DNA of 56,565 bases from Pseudomonadota bacterium (GTDB taxonomy: Bacteria; Pseudomonadota; Gammaproteobacteria; Steroidobacterales; Steroidobacteraceae). How positions within the stretch are numbered: position 1 is the stretch's first letter; each line of letters begins with the position of its first letter. This document shows, piece by piece, positions 34,181 through 43,084 of the stretch. The notes under the pieces were generated by a model. The model saw nothing but the letters and a program-made list of their open reading frames with translations, ran no database searches and was not told where the DNA came from. Made by a program: the position numbers and the translations under genes. The stretch spans positions 1-56,565 of the forward strand of contig JAKBBE010000013.1 of assembly GCA_021826035.1 (NCBI GenBank), in the 5' to 3' direction.

Positions 34181-34663
34181 ATGACCGACCTCGCACCGAC
34201 TCTGTCTCGCAAGATCCGCTCGAGCGTCGAGGCCGCCACCTACCCCTGGCCCCGCCCGCTCGTGTTCACGAACGGGGTGTTCGACGTGCTCCATCGGGGG
34301 CATGTCACCTATCTGGCGGCCGCTCGCGAACTCGGGGCCGCACTCCTGGTGGCGGTCAACAGCGACGCCTCGGCCCGTCTGCAGGGCAAGGGGCCGGATC
34401 GCCCGCTCAATGCCGAATCCGATCGCCTCATCGTGCTGGCGGCGCTCGAGAGCGTCTCCTTCGTGACACTGTTCGATGAGAAGACGCCGTGTGAGCTGCT
34501 CGGGCGCTGCCGCCCGGATCTCTACGTCAAGGGCGGTGACTACGACATGGAGACGCTCGAGGAGACCCGGCTGATGCGCTCCTGGGGGGGGCGCTCGCTC
34601 GCAATTCCATTCGTGACGGGCTACTCCACGACCGCGCTCGTCGAGCGCATCCGCGGCGCATGA
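34181..34663 (+). CDS. hldC: D-glycero-beta-D-manno-heptose 1-phosphate adenylyltransferase
   Basis: It has 160 residues from ATG 34181 (AAGG 6 bases upstream). It transfers AMP from ATP to heptose 1-phosphate, giving ADP-D-glycero-D-manno-heptose. The nucleotidyltransferase signature is TNGVFDVLHRGHVTYL, with the HxGH motif at 38-41; KGGDY and the C-terminal YSTTALVERIR follow. It matches the C-terminal half of HldE. The open frame extends upstream through a toxin remnant to 33896, but the family start is here. The stop overlaps gmhB by 4 bases. Confidence 0.95.
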   Translation: MTDLAPTLSRKIRSSVEAATYPWPRPLVFTNGVFDVLHRGHVTYLAAARELGAALLVAVNSDASARLQGKGPDRPLNAESDRLIVLAALESVSFVTLFDEKTPCELLGRCRPDLYVKGGDYDMETLEETRLMRSWGGRSLAIPFVTGYSTTALVERIRGA

Positions 34664-35232
34664 GCCACCGGGCAGCGTTCATCGACCGCGACGGCGTGCT
34701 CAATGTCGAGCACGGCTTCGTGCACCGGATCGAGGATTTCGTGCTGCTGCCGGGGGCGCTCGCGGCGCTCGCCGCGCTGCAGGCCGCCGGCTACCGCCGG
34801 GTGGTGGTGACGAACCAGTCGGGCATTGCCCGCGGGCTCTATACCGAGGCGGACTTCGAGCGGCTGATGGGCGAGGTGCGCCGGCGGCTGGGCGCCGAGG
34901 GCGTCAGCGTCGATGCGGTCGAGTACTGCCCGCATCTGCCGGATGCGCCCCTGGAGCAGTATCGCCGGGCCTGCGCGTGCCGCAAACCCGAGCCCGGCAT
35001 GCTGCTGAAGGCGATTCGCGCCCTCGACATCGACCCGGCGGAGTCCTTCCTCGTCGGGGATCGGATCTCCGACGTGCAGGCCGGGCGCGCCGCGGGCGTC
35101 GGCCGCTGCTTTCTGGTGCGCACCGGCTATGCACTCTCCGCCGAGGCCATCGCGGCGGCCGATGCCGTGTACGACGATCTGCTGGGGTGCGTGACGGACG
35201 TCTTGAACGGTGGCCCGATTTGCGCGGACTGA
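34660..35232 (+). CDS. gmhB: D-glycero-beta-D-manno-heptose-1,7-bisphosphate 7-phosphatase
   Basis: It has 190 residues. This HAD-family phosphatase removes the 7-phosphate between the kinase and adenylyltransferase steps. The nucleophile motif is FIDRDGVLN with Asp9 and Asp11, then VVTNQSGIARG and LVGDRISDVQAG. The zinc-binding Cys/His cluster typical of GmhB is seen in YCPHLPDAP and ACACRKPEPG. With gmhA, hldA, hldC and hldD it completes the ADP-heptose pathway in this window. Confidence 0.96.
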   Translation: MSHRAAFIDRDGVLNVEHGFVHRIEDFVLLPGALAALAALQAAGYRRVVVTNQSGIARGLYTEADFERLMGEVRRRLGAEGVSVDAVEYCPHLPDAPLEQYRRACACRKPEPGMLLKAIRALDIDPAESFLVGDRISDVQAGRAAGVGRCFLVRTGYALSAEAIAAADAVYDDLLGCVTDVLNGGPICAD

Positions 35233-35310
35233 GTATCTCTGCATGACGCGCAGGGGGCGCGCATGGCAAGCTTCTCTGCATTCATTCTTGAGGGACAGGA
35301 GCCCGCGATC

Positions 35311-36186
35311 TTGAAAGGTATCGTTCTCGCCGGCGGCGCCGGCACCCGTCTGCATCCGGTCACCCTGAGTGTCAGCAAGCAGCTGCTGCCGGTGTACGAC
35401 AAGCCCATGGTGTACTACCCGATCTCGACGCTGATGCTCGCCGGGATCCGGGACATCCTCCTGATCTCGACGCCCGTGGATCTGCCGCTGTTTCAGCGTC
35501 TGCTCGGCGATGGCTCGCAGTGGGGCGTCTCGTTCTCCTACGCCGAGCAGCCGCGGCCCGAGGGCCTCGCGCAGGCCTTCCTCATCGGTCGGCCCTTCAT
35601 CGGCGGTGAGCCCGTGGCGTTGGTGCTGGGCGACAATATTTTCTACGGCCACGGCCTGTCCGGGCAGCTCAAGCAGGCCGCGGGCCGCGAGCAGGGCGCG
35701 ACCGTCTTCGCCTACCGCGTGCGCGACCCGGAACGCTACGGCGTGGTGAGCTTCGATGCGGCGGGTCGCGCGATCACGCTCGAAGAGAAGCCGACTCAGC
35801 CGAAGTCGAACCATGCGGTGACCGGCCTGTATTTCTACGACCGCCAGGTGGCCGATCTCGCCGCAGCCCTGAAGCCCTCGCCACGCGGGGAGCTCGAGAT
35901 CACCGATCTGAACCGACTGTACCTCGAGCGCGGGGCGCTCACGGTGGAGCAGTTCGGGCGCGGCGTGGCCTGGCTCGACACCGGCACCCATGAATCGCTC
36001 ATCCAGGCCTCGATGTTCATCGAGGCCATCGAGACGCGCCAGGGCCTGAAAGTCGGCTGTCCGGAGGAGATCGCGTATCACAGCGGCTTCATCGATGCGG
36101 CGCAGCTCGAGCGCCTGGCGCGACCGCTCGCCAAGAGCGGCTACGGGACCTATCTGCTCGATGTGTTGAAAGGACCGCGCGGATGA
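35311..36186 (+). CDS. rfbA: Glucose-1-phosphate thymidylyltransferase
   Basis: It has 291 residues from TTG 35311, chosen because [16 protein letters not shown] is the usual N-terminus and AGGAG lies upstream; ATG 35263 would add 16 residues not found in the family. It is the first dTDP-rhamnose enzyme, joining dTTP and glucose 1-phosphate. Motifs seen are [45 protein letters not shown] and [10 protein letters not shown]. It overlaps rfbC by 4 bases and begins the rfbACDB operon. Confidence 0.96.
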   Translation: MKGIVLAGGAGTRLHPVTLSVSKQLLPVYDKPMVYYPISTLMLAGIRDILLISTPVDLPLFQRLLGDGSQWGVSFSYAEQPRPEGLAQAFLIGRPFIGGEPVALVLGDNIFYGHGLSGQLKQAAGREQGATVFAYRVRDPERYGVVSFDAAGRAITLEEKPTQPKSNHAVTGLYFYDRQVADLAAALKPSPRGELEITDLNRLYLERGALTVEQFGRGVAWLDTGTHESLIQASMFIEAIETRQGLKVGCPEEIAYHSGFIDAAQLERLARPLAKSGYGTYLLDVLKGPRG

Positions 36187-36731
36187 TCTTCGAACCGATG
36201 GCGATCCCCGAGGTCGTGCGGATCCGACCGAAGGTGTTCGGCGATGAGCGCGGCTTTTTCATGGAATCCTGGGAGCAGCGCAAGTTCGCCGCGGCGGGAC
36301 TGGATCTGAAGTTCGTGCAGGACAATCACAGTCACTCGGCCCGGCACATCCTCCGGGGGCTGCACTATCAGATCCGCCAGCCGCAGGGGAAGCTGGTGCG
36401 GGTCACGAGCGGCCGGGTGTTCGATGTCGCGGTCGACATCCGCCGCAGTTCCCCGACCTGCGGCCGCTGGGTGGGCGCCGAGTTGTCGGCCGAGAACCAT
36501 CACATGCTCTGGGTGCCGCCGGGATTCGCACACGGCTACCTGGTGCTCAGTGACGCGGCGGACTTTCTCTACAAAGTCACCGACGTCTGGGCGCCGGAGC
36601 ACGAGCGCGCGATTCGATGGGATGATCCGACCCTCGCGGTAGAGTGGCCGCTGCCGGCGGGCGCGCAGCCGGTGCTCTCGGGCAAGGATGCGGCCGCGCC
36701 CGCCTTGACCGCTGCCGAGGTGTATCCGTGA
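36183..36731 (+). CDS. rfbC: dTDP-4-dehydrorhamnose 3,5-epimerase
   Basis: It has 182 residues, the normal length. It is a cupin-fold epimerase acting on the 4-keto-6-deoxy intermediate. Seen are [30 protein letters not shown] with the catalytic histidine, [22 protein letters not shown] and [12 protein letters not shown], with YKVTD holding the second catalytic region. It overlaps both neighbours by 4 bases. Confidence 0.96.
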   Translation: MIFEPMAIPEVVRIRPKVFGDERGFFMESWEQRKFAAAGLDLKFVQDNHSHSARHILRGLHYQIRQPQGKLVRVTSGRVFDVAVDIRRSSPTCGRWVGAELSAENHHMLWVPPGFAHGYLVLSDAADFLYKVTDVWAPEHERAIRWDDPTLAVEWPLPAGAQPVLSGKDAAAPALTAAEVYP

Positions 36732-37594
36732 GAGTGCTCATCGTCGGTGCCGGTGGACAGGTGGGGCGCCTGCTGGGGGCGACCTGCCCGGAGGGCATCG
36801 AACGGGTGGCTTTCACGCATGTCGAGCTCGACATCGGTGATGCAGACGCGGTTCGCCGCACGTTCGAGCACGTAAAGCCTGCCGCCGTCATCAATGCGGC
36901 GGCGTACACGGCGGTGGACAAGGCCGAGTCCGAGCCCGCTCTGGCGCGGCGGATCAACGGCGAGGGGCCCTCGCATCTGGCCGTCAGTGCCGCCGCCTGT
37001 GGGGCTCGGCTCGTCCAGGTCTCGACGGATTTCGTGTTCGACGGGACGGCGTCCTCACCCTATCGTCCCGAGGCGCACCCGCATCCTCTGAGCGTCTACG
37101 GCGCGACGAAGCTTGAGGGCGAACGCGCGGTGCTCGAGGCGCTTCCCGACCGCTCGGTCATCGTGCGCACGGCTTGGGTCTATGCCGCCCAAGGCAAGAA
37201 CTTCGTGCACACCATGCTGCGCCTGATGCGCGAGCGTGGCGCGGTGCGCGTCGTTGCCGATCAGGTCGGGACGCCGACGGCCGCCCGGCCCCTCGCCGAG
37301 GTGCTGTGGCAGATGGTGATCCGACCCGAGATCGGCGCCATCCATCACTGGACCGACGCGGGCGTTGCCAGCTGGTACGACTTTGCCGTGGCGATTGCGG
37401 AGGAGGGCGCGGCGCTCGGGATGCTGCCCTCGGGCGTGGAGGTCACGCCGATCGCCACCGAAGACTATCCGACCCCTGCGCGTCGTCCGGCCTACAGCGT
37501 GCTCGACAAGCGCTCGCTGATGACCCTCGGATTCCACCCCGCGCACTGGCGGCAGCGGCTGCGCGAAACGTTGCAAGAGATCGCTCATGGCTAG
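36728..37594 (+). CDS. rfbD: dTDP-4-dehydrorhamnose reductase
   Basis: It has 288 residues from GTG 36728. It catalyses the last step to dTDP-L-rhamnose. The NAD(P)H motif is GAGGQVGRLL, followed by NAAAYTAVDKAESE, VSTDFVFDG, the catalytic YGATKLEGE (Tyr-x3-Lys) and RTAWVYAAQGKNFV. The C-terminus has PARRPAYSVLDK as in RmlD. It overlaps rfbC by 4 bases and rfbB by 8 bases. Confidence 0.96.
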   Translation: MRVLIVGAGGQVGRLLGATCPEGIERVAFTHVELDIGDADAVRRTFEHVKPAAVINAAAYTAVDKAESEPALARRINGEGPSHLAVSAAACGARLVQVSTDFVFDGTASSPYRPEAHPHPLSVYGATKLEGERAVLEALPDRSVIVRTAWVYAAQGKNFVHTMLRLMRERGAVRVVADQVGTPTAARPLAEVLWQMVIRPEIGAIHHWTDAGVASWYDFAVAIAEEGAALGMLPSGVEVTPIATEDYPTPARRPAYSVLDKRSLMTLGFHPAHWRQRLRETLQEIAHG

Positions 37595-38684
37595 GCTCCT
37601 CATCACCGGCGGTGCCGGGTTCATTGGCGCGAATTTCGTGCATCACTGGCTGACCACGCATGCGGGGGACCGCGTGGTGGTGCTGGATGCCCTGACCTAT
37701 GCCGGCAACCTGGCCAATCTCGAGTCGGTCAAGGATCGCGCCGAGCTACGCTTCGTACGCGCGGATATCCGGGACACCGAGCAGGTGGAACAGCTGCTAC
37801 GCGAGGAACGGATCGACACGATCGTGCATTTCGCGGCGGAGTCGCACGTCGATCGCTCGATCCACGGGCCCGACGCGTTCATCGAGACCAACGTGCAGGG
37901 CACGCACTCGATGCTCAAGGCGGCGCGCACCGTGTGGCTCACCGAGCGCGCGGTCGACGCACACCGTTTTCATCATGTCTCCACCGACGAGGTGTATGGC
38001 TCGCTCGGGCCCGATGATCCGGCCTTCACCGAAGAGACGCGCTATGCGCCGAACTCGCCGTACTCGGCGAGCAAGGCAGCCTCCGATCACCTGGTGCGGG
38101 CCTACCATCACACCTACGGCCTCTCGACGACGATCAGCAACTGCTCGAACAACTACGGGCCGTTTCATTTTCCCGAGAAGCTCATTCCGCTCATGATCGT
38201 CAATCTCCTGCACGGCCGACCACTGCCGATCTATGGCGATGGGCGCAATGTGCGCGACTGGCTGCACGTGTCGGATCACTGTCGTGGCATCGAGCGTGTC
38301 CTCGAGCGGGGCACGCCGGGGGAGGTCTACAACATCGGCGGTGGGGCGGAGAGCGAGAATCTCGCGCTCGTGGAAACGCTCTGTGCGGTGGCCGACCGGG
38401 CCTTTCTGAAGCGACCGGAGCTGATCGAAGCCTTCGGGGCCTCGCCGGCGGCGCGGGGCGAGCGCAGCGCGAGCCTGATCCAGTTCGTGAAGGATCGGCC
38501 GGGCCACGACCGCCGCTACGCGATCGATTGCACCAAGGCAGAGCGGGAGCTCGGCTACAAAGCCGAAGTGACGCTCGAGCGCGGCCTCCAGGACACCTTC
38601 GCCTGGTATCTGGATCATCAGTGGTGGTGGCGCGGGGTGATGGATGGCAGTTACCAGCGCTGGATCGAGACACACTACCGCTGA
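37587..38684 (+). CDS. rfbB: dTDP-glucose 4,6-dehydratase
   Basis: It has 365 residues. It converts dTDP-glucose to dTDP-4-keto-6-deoxyglucose. Motifs seen are ITGGAGFIGANFVHH, FAAESHVDRSI, the catalytic STDEVYG (Thr-Asp-Glu) and YSASKAASDH (Tyr-x3-Lys), NCSNNYGPFHFPEKLIP and DRPGHDRRYAID. The gene comes last in the operon (A-C-D-B), although the enzyme acts second; B is more often first in other species. Confidence 0.97.
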   Translation: MARLLITGGAGFIGANFVHHWLTTHAGDRVVVLDALTYAGNLANLESVKDRAELRFVRADIRDTEQVEQLLREERIDTIVHFAAESHVDRSIHGPDAFIETNVQGTHSMLKAARTVWLTERAVDAHRFHHVSTDEVYGSLGPDDPAFTEETRYAPNSPYSASKAASDHLVRAYHHTYGLSTTISNCSNNYGPFHFPEKLIPLMIVNLLHGRPLPIYGDGRNVRDWLHVSDHCRGIERVLERGTPGEVYNIGGGAESENLALVETLCAVADRAFLKRPELIEAFGASPAARGERSASLIQFVKDRPGHDRRYAIDCTKAERELGYKAEVTLERGLQDTFAWYLDHQWWWRGVMDGSYQRWIETHYR

Positions 38685-38761
38685 GCGCCGCGAGCCGGCA
38701 GTGACGGCGTGGGCGGACTCCCTGCAGCACCCGAGTGACCGAGGGGCCCGGACGTTCCCCA

Positions 38762-39871
38762 ATGAGTGATCATGCCGAGTGCGTCGTGATCGGCGCGGGC
38801 GTCGTGGGCCTCGCCGTGGCCCGCGCGTTGGCCGAGTCCGGCCATGAAGTGCTGGTGCTCGAGGCCGAGGCGGCCATCGGAACCGGCATCAGCGCCCGCA
38901 GCAGCGAGGTGATTCACGCCGGACTCTACTACCCGCAGGGGTCACTGAAGGCGCAATGGTGCGTGGAAGGTCGGGAGCGACTCTACGCGTACTGCGTCGA
39001 GCACGGCGTGGAACATCGCCGATGCGGGAAATTGATCGTGGCCACGGATACGGCCGAGCGGGCTCAGTTGGATCACATCGAGGCGTCCGCACGGGCCAAT
39101 GGCATCGCGGATCTGCGTCGACTCGAGGCCGTCGAAGCGGTCGCGCTCGAGCCCGCCTTACGCTGCACGGCCGCGCTGTACTCGCCCTCCACCGGGATCA
39201 TCGACAGTCATGGGCTGATGCTGTCGTTGCAGGGCGACATCGAGCGGGCAGGCGGCATCGTCGTCTGCCGCACCCCGGTGTTGGGCGGACGTGGTCGCGC
39301 GGGATCCGTGCAGCTTCGCATCGGTAGCGGTACCCAGTGCCACACGCTCATCGCGTCCCAGGTCATCAATTGCGCCGGACTCGCGGCCCAGACCGTCGCG
39401 CGCACACTGGGGGTTCCGCAGGCGAGCATTCCGCCGCTGCACTATGCGAAGGGGAGCTATCTCAGTCTGACAGGTGCCAGCCCCTTCACGCACTTGGTCT
39501 ATCCGGTTCCGGAGTCGGGCGGACTCGGGGTGCATCTGACGCTCGATTTGGCCGGGCGCGCCCGCTTCGGCCCGGACGTGGAGTGGGTGAAGTGCTTGGA
39601 TTTCGAAGTCGATCGGGAGCGGACCGTTCGGTTCTCGGCGGCCATCCGTCGCTATTGGCCCGCTTTGCCCGAGGGCGCGCTGCAACCGGCGTACGCCGGG
39701 ATCCGCCCAAAGTTGGTCGGCCCCGGCGCCCCGGGTGCGGATTTTTGCGTGCAAGGGCCTCGGGAGCACGGCATCCCCGGCCTGGTGAATCTCTTCGGCA
39801 TCGAGTCTCCCGGACTCACTGCGGCACTGGCCCTCGCGCGATCCGTGTGCGAGCGCATCTCCCTGCCGTGA
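38762..39871 (+). CDS. FAD-dependent oxidoreductase, L-2-hydroxyglutarate oxidase-like
   Basis: It has 369 residues from ATG 38762. The FAD-binding GAGVVG lies at 11-16, followed by the LEAE strand end, [20 protein letters not shown] and CGKLIVAT, as in the DAO-type family that includes LhgO/L2HGDH. The C-terminal part has [12 protein letters not shown] and [15 protein letters not shown], which hold FAD and substrate in that family. The substrate may be L-2-hydroxyglutarate or another hydroxy acid. It lies 77 bases after rfbB on the same strand between two surface-glycan operons, with no obvious metabolic link to them. Confidence 0.87.
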   Translation: MSDHAECVVIGAGVVGLAVARALAESGHEVLVLEAEAAIGTGISARSSEVIHAGLYYPQGSLKAQWCVEGRERLYAYCVEHGVEHRRCGKLIVATDTAERAQLDHIEASARANGIADLRRLEAVEAVALEPALRCTAALYSPSTGIIDSHGLMLSLQGDIERAGGIVVCRTPVLGGRGRAGSVQLRIGSGTQCHTLIASQVINCAGLAAQTVARTLGVPQASIPPLHYAKGSYLSLTGASPFTHLVYPVPESGGLGVHLTLDLAGRARFGPDVEWVKCLDFEVDRERTVRFSAAIRRYWPALPEGALQPAYAGIRPKLVGPGAPGADFCVQGPREHGIPGLVNLFGIESPGLTAALALARSVCERISLP

Positions 39872-40050
39872 TCGACCGAACCGCACCGACGGGCGATGCG
39901 CGTCGCGGCGATTCCGCTCCCCCTGGAGGGCCTACCCCGCTACAATCCGCCTTTTAGCACGGGCGGACCGGGACACATCAGTTCGGTCTTCCGATGGACA
40001 ACCGGGGGGCCGGCCGTGCGTTGCTGGGCACTGGCGAAAAAGGGTATTTA

Positions 40051-43038
40051 ATGCGCTTGCTCCGACGACTGGGACCGCTGGCCGGTTCACTGCTCCTCCT
40101 TCTGGGTTCTGCCTTTTCCACGGCTTCATTCGCACAGTCGACGCTGAACTCAGCGACCGGCCTGGCGTTGCTGCACAGCCTCTCATCGTCGCAGCAGCAG
40201 GCAATCATGAGCCGGGTCGGGGGCGGTGTCGGGTATGGCGGCTCGCTGTACCCGTCCTCCGGGGTCATGACGCAGGCCGAACTGCAACAGCTCGAGCAGC
40301 AGCAGGCGGTTCAAGCGCGGCGACAGGCGCTGACGAAAAAGCCGCTGATCCCTGAATTGAAGGGGGGCGACTGGGTCATCGTGCAGATTGGCGTACATCT
40401 GCCGCCGGCCTCGGGCACGAGCCTGCCGCAGCTGCAGTCGACCTCCCTGCAGGGAGGCGCTGCCGCCAGCCAGGGCTTGTCCATGGGTGCGCTGCAGAGC
40501 GGGACGATGGGTGGTATTCCCGTCGGGGCGATCCCGATCGCGAACATCCCGCCGAACACCAATGGACTGTCGAAAGCGCAGCTCGAGGAAATCCCCACTG
40601 CGTTGGATGCCCTGAGTCCGACGGAGCGACGGCGCCTGAACGCCATGATGCGCTCGATCCGTGCTCAGGATCCGTACCAGCTGACGCGCCGCGGCATGTT
40701 GGATCTGCCCGGCTTTGCGCCCATCGATCTTCTGGGACTGACGCCGAGCGATGCGACCCTGCGCCTGTCGGTCATCCCCGCTCTGCAGAACCTCCAGGTC
40801 CGCGTGACCCTATTGCCGCTGAAGCGCACCGGCGAAGAATCGCTCAAACCCTTCGGTTACGACATCTTCCAGCAAGAGGCGTCGACCTTCTCGACGCTCA
40901 ACCCGCTCACGAATGTGCCGGTCCCGTCGAATTACCAGGTCGGCCCGGGCGATACGCTGGATATTCAGCTCTACGGCAACCAGAACGAGAGCTATCAGTT
41001 GACCGTAGCGCGGAACGGTCAGGTCAACTTCCCGCAGTTGGGGCCGATCACAGTCGGCGGTGAATTGTTCAGCACGGTGCAGTCGGCGATCGCATCGCGC
41101 GTGGCGCACCAGATGATTGGGGTCCACGCGAGCGTCACCATGTCGCAGACCCGGTCGATCCAGGTCTTCGTCATGGGGGATGCGTTCCGTCCCGGCGTGT
41201 ACACGGTCAGTGGGCTCGCCAACATCACCTCGGCCTTGTATGCCGCCGGCGGCATCAGCAAGACGGGCTCGCTGCGCGGGGTGCAGTTGATCCGCAACGG
41301 CCAGGTCATCGACACGCTCGATCTCTACAACCTGCTGATCCACGGCAGCACTCGCCATGACGCGGCGCTGCTGCAGGGCGATGTCGTGTTCGTCCCGCCG
41401 GTGGGTCGTACCGTCGCCATCGACGGCGAGGTTCAGCGCCCCGCCGTCTACGAAACCAAGAACGAAACGGCGCCCGCACAGGTCATCGCGCTCGCCGGGG
41501 GCTTGAGGCCCAATGCCGACGTCGCGAATGCAACCATTACTCGCATCCTCGCGAACGGCGAGCGCGTCGTCCTGCCTCTGAAGCTCGGTCCGGGTGGACA
41601 GGCCGAAGGGGTGCGCAACGGCGATTACATTCACGTTCCGCGCCTGAAGCCCGCCTTGGATCAGGCAATTGACCTGCAAGGCAATGTCTACAACCCGGGC
41701 GTCTATGCGTATAGGCCCGGCATGAGACTGACCGACGTCCTGCGCTCAGTGTCGGAACTGAAACCAAATTCAGATCTGCACTACATTCTCATTCGCCGCA
41801 AGCTGCCGCCGGACCTTCATGTCGAGGCGGTGTCGGCCAATTTGGCCGAAGCGTTGGCGCATCCGAATTCAGCTGCCAATATTCAGCTGATGCCGCGGGA
41901 TGAGATCACGGTGTTCAATCTCACCTCGAATCGCGACCGCATCATCGAGCCCATTCTGCAGGCCATTCAGGCGGAGTCCAGTGCGGAACACCCCGAACAA
42001 TCCGTTGCCGTCAACGGACAGGTGAACGTGCCCGGGCAGTACCCGCTCGAACCCGGGATGCGTATCGCCGATCTGATACGCGCCGGCGGTGGGCTCGCCA
42101 ACGACGCGTACACGGGGGATGCCGAGTTGGCACGCTACGTCATTGGTACGCACGGCGTTCGGCACACGCAGATTTTCCGGATCAATCTTGCACAGGCGTT
42201 GGCCGGAAACGCTCGCGATAATCTCCTCCTTCAGCCGTTCGATGTGCTGACCATCGTCAAGGTTTCGCAGTGGGGACACCAGGCGACCGTCACGCTGCGC
42301 GGGCAAGTGCGCTTTCCGGGGACTTACACCATCCGCCCCGGAGAGACGCTGAAGTCCGTCATCGCGCGGGCCGGTGGCTTGACGCCATGGGCCTTCCCCC
42401 AGGGCGCAGTGTTCACGCGAACCGAATTGCAGCGACGCGAACAGCATGAAATGACCTTGCTCGCGCAACGGATGCGCATCGAACTCGGGGTGCTGGCGCT
42501 TCGCGCGAGTGTGACTGCAACCGGAGGCGCGGCCGGCGCGGCGGCGAATACCATGGTTGTAGCGCAATCACTCCTTCAGCAGCTGAAGACGGAGCATGCG
42601 GTGGGACGTTTGGTGATCAATTTGCGCAAGATCATCAAGGGTCCGGATAACTCAGAATACGACGTGATCCTTCGTAACGGCGACATGCTCTACGTGCCGA
42701 AATTTGAGCAAGAAGTCACCGTCATCGGCGAGGTGCAAGACCCGACGTCACATCTCTACAACCCGAATCTGTCGCGTAGTGCGTACGTCAGGCTCAGTGG
42801 TGGTCTGACATCTGAGGCGGATCGTAAGCACATCTACGTCGTGCGTGCAGACGGAAGTGTGGTAACCGGCGGTCATAGTAGCTTCTGGTTCAGTCACAGT
42901 GGAACTCAGATCAAGCCTGGCGACACAATCGTCGTGCCGATCAATGCGGAGAAGATGTTGCCGTTGCCCTTCTGGCAGGCCGTCACGGGAATTCTCTATA
43001 ACGTGGCAATCGCGGCTGCCGCCGTACACGCTCTGTAG
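40051..43038 (+). CDS. Long SLBB-domain polysaccharide export protein (Wza-like)
   Basis: It has 995 residues from ATG 40051 (AAGGG upstream). The signal peptide is 1-28 (ASFAQ) and, unlike E. coli Wza, has no lipobox cysteine. A Gln/Ser-rich, poorly ordered region follows to about residue 280. The Poly_export domain starts near 289 with NYQVGPGDTLDIQLYGNQN. Several SLBB-type modules come next, recognisable by repeats such as VFVMGDAFRPGVYTV, VAIDGEVQRPAVYE, IDLQGNVYNPGVYAY, VAVNGQVNVPGQYPL and VTLRGQVRFPGTYTI. A hydrophobic segment closes the protein. Wza is about 380 residues, so this is a much extended export channel or periplasmic scaffold. Its GC-rich composition contrasts with the genes after it. 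Confidence 0.88.
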   Translation: MRLLRRLGPLAGSLLLLLGSAFSTASFAQSTLNSATGLALLHSLSSSQQQAIMSRVGGGVGYGGSLYPSSGVMTQAELQQLEQQQAVQARRQALTKKPLIPELKGGDWVIVQIGVHLPPASGTSLPQLQSTSLQGGAAASQGLSMGALQSGTMGGIPVGAIPIANIPPNTNGLSKAQLEEIPTALDALSPTERRRLNAMMRSIRAQDPYQLTRRGMLDLPGFAPIDLLGLTPSDATLRLSVIPALQNLQVRVTLLPLKRTGEESLKPFGYDIFQQEASTFSTLNPLTNVPVPSNYQVGPGDTLDIQLYGNQNESYQLTVARNGQVNFPQLGPITVGGELFSTVQSAIASRVAHQMIGVHASVTMSQTRSIQVFVMGDAFRPGVYTVSGLANITSALYAAGGISKTGSLRGVQLIRNGQVIDTLDLYNLLIHGSTRHDAALLQGDVVFVPPVGRTVAIDGEVQRPAVYETKNETAPAQVIALAGGLRPNADVANATITRILANGERVVLPLKLGPGGQAEGVRNGDYIHVPRLKPALDQAIDLQGNVYNPGVYAYRPGMRLTDVLRSVSELKPNSDLHYILIRRKLPPDLHVEAVSANLAEALAHPNSAANIQLMPRDEITVFNLTSNRDRIIEPILQAIQAESSAEHPEQSVAVNGQVNVPGQYPLEPGMRIADLIRAGGGLANDAYTGDAELARYVIGTHGVRHTQIFRINLAQALAGNARDNLLLQPFDVLTIVKVSQWGHQATVTLRGQVRFPGTYTIRPGETLKSVIARAGGLTPWAFPQGAVFTRTELQRREQHEMTLLAQRMRIELGVLALRASVTATGGAAGAAANTMVVAQSLLQQLKTEHAVGRLVINLRKIIKGPDNSEYDVILRNGDMLYVPKFEQEVTVIGEVQDPTSHLYNPNLSRSAYVRLSGGLTSEADRKHIYVVRADGSVVTGGHSSFWFSHSGTQIKPGDTIVVPINAEKMLPLPFWQAVTGILYNVAIAAAAVHAL

Positions 43039-43084
43039 TGGACAAGATGCCAGATTACTGGAGACCGCATACACGAGATTATGC

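Noticed and set aside
39872..40050. JUMPstart/ops element before the export gene
   Set aside because: The GGCGGTAG-type core is not present in the upstream gap.
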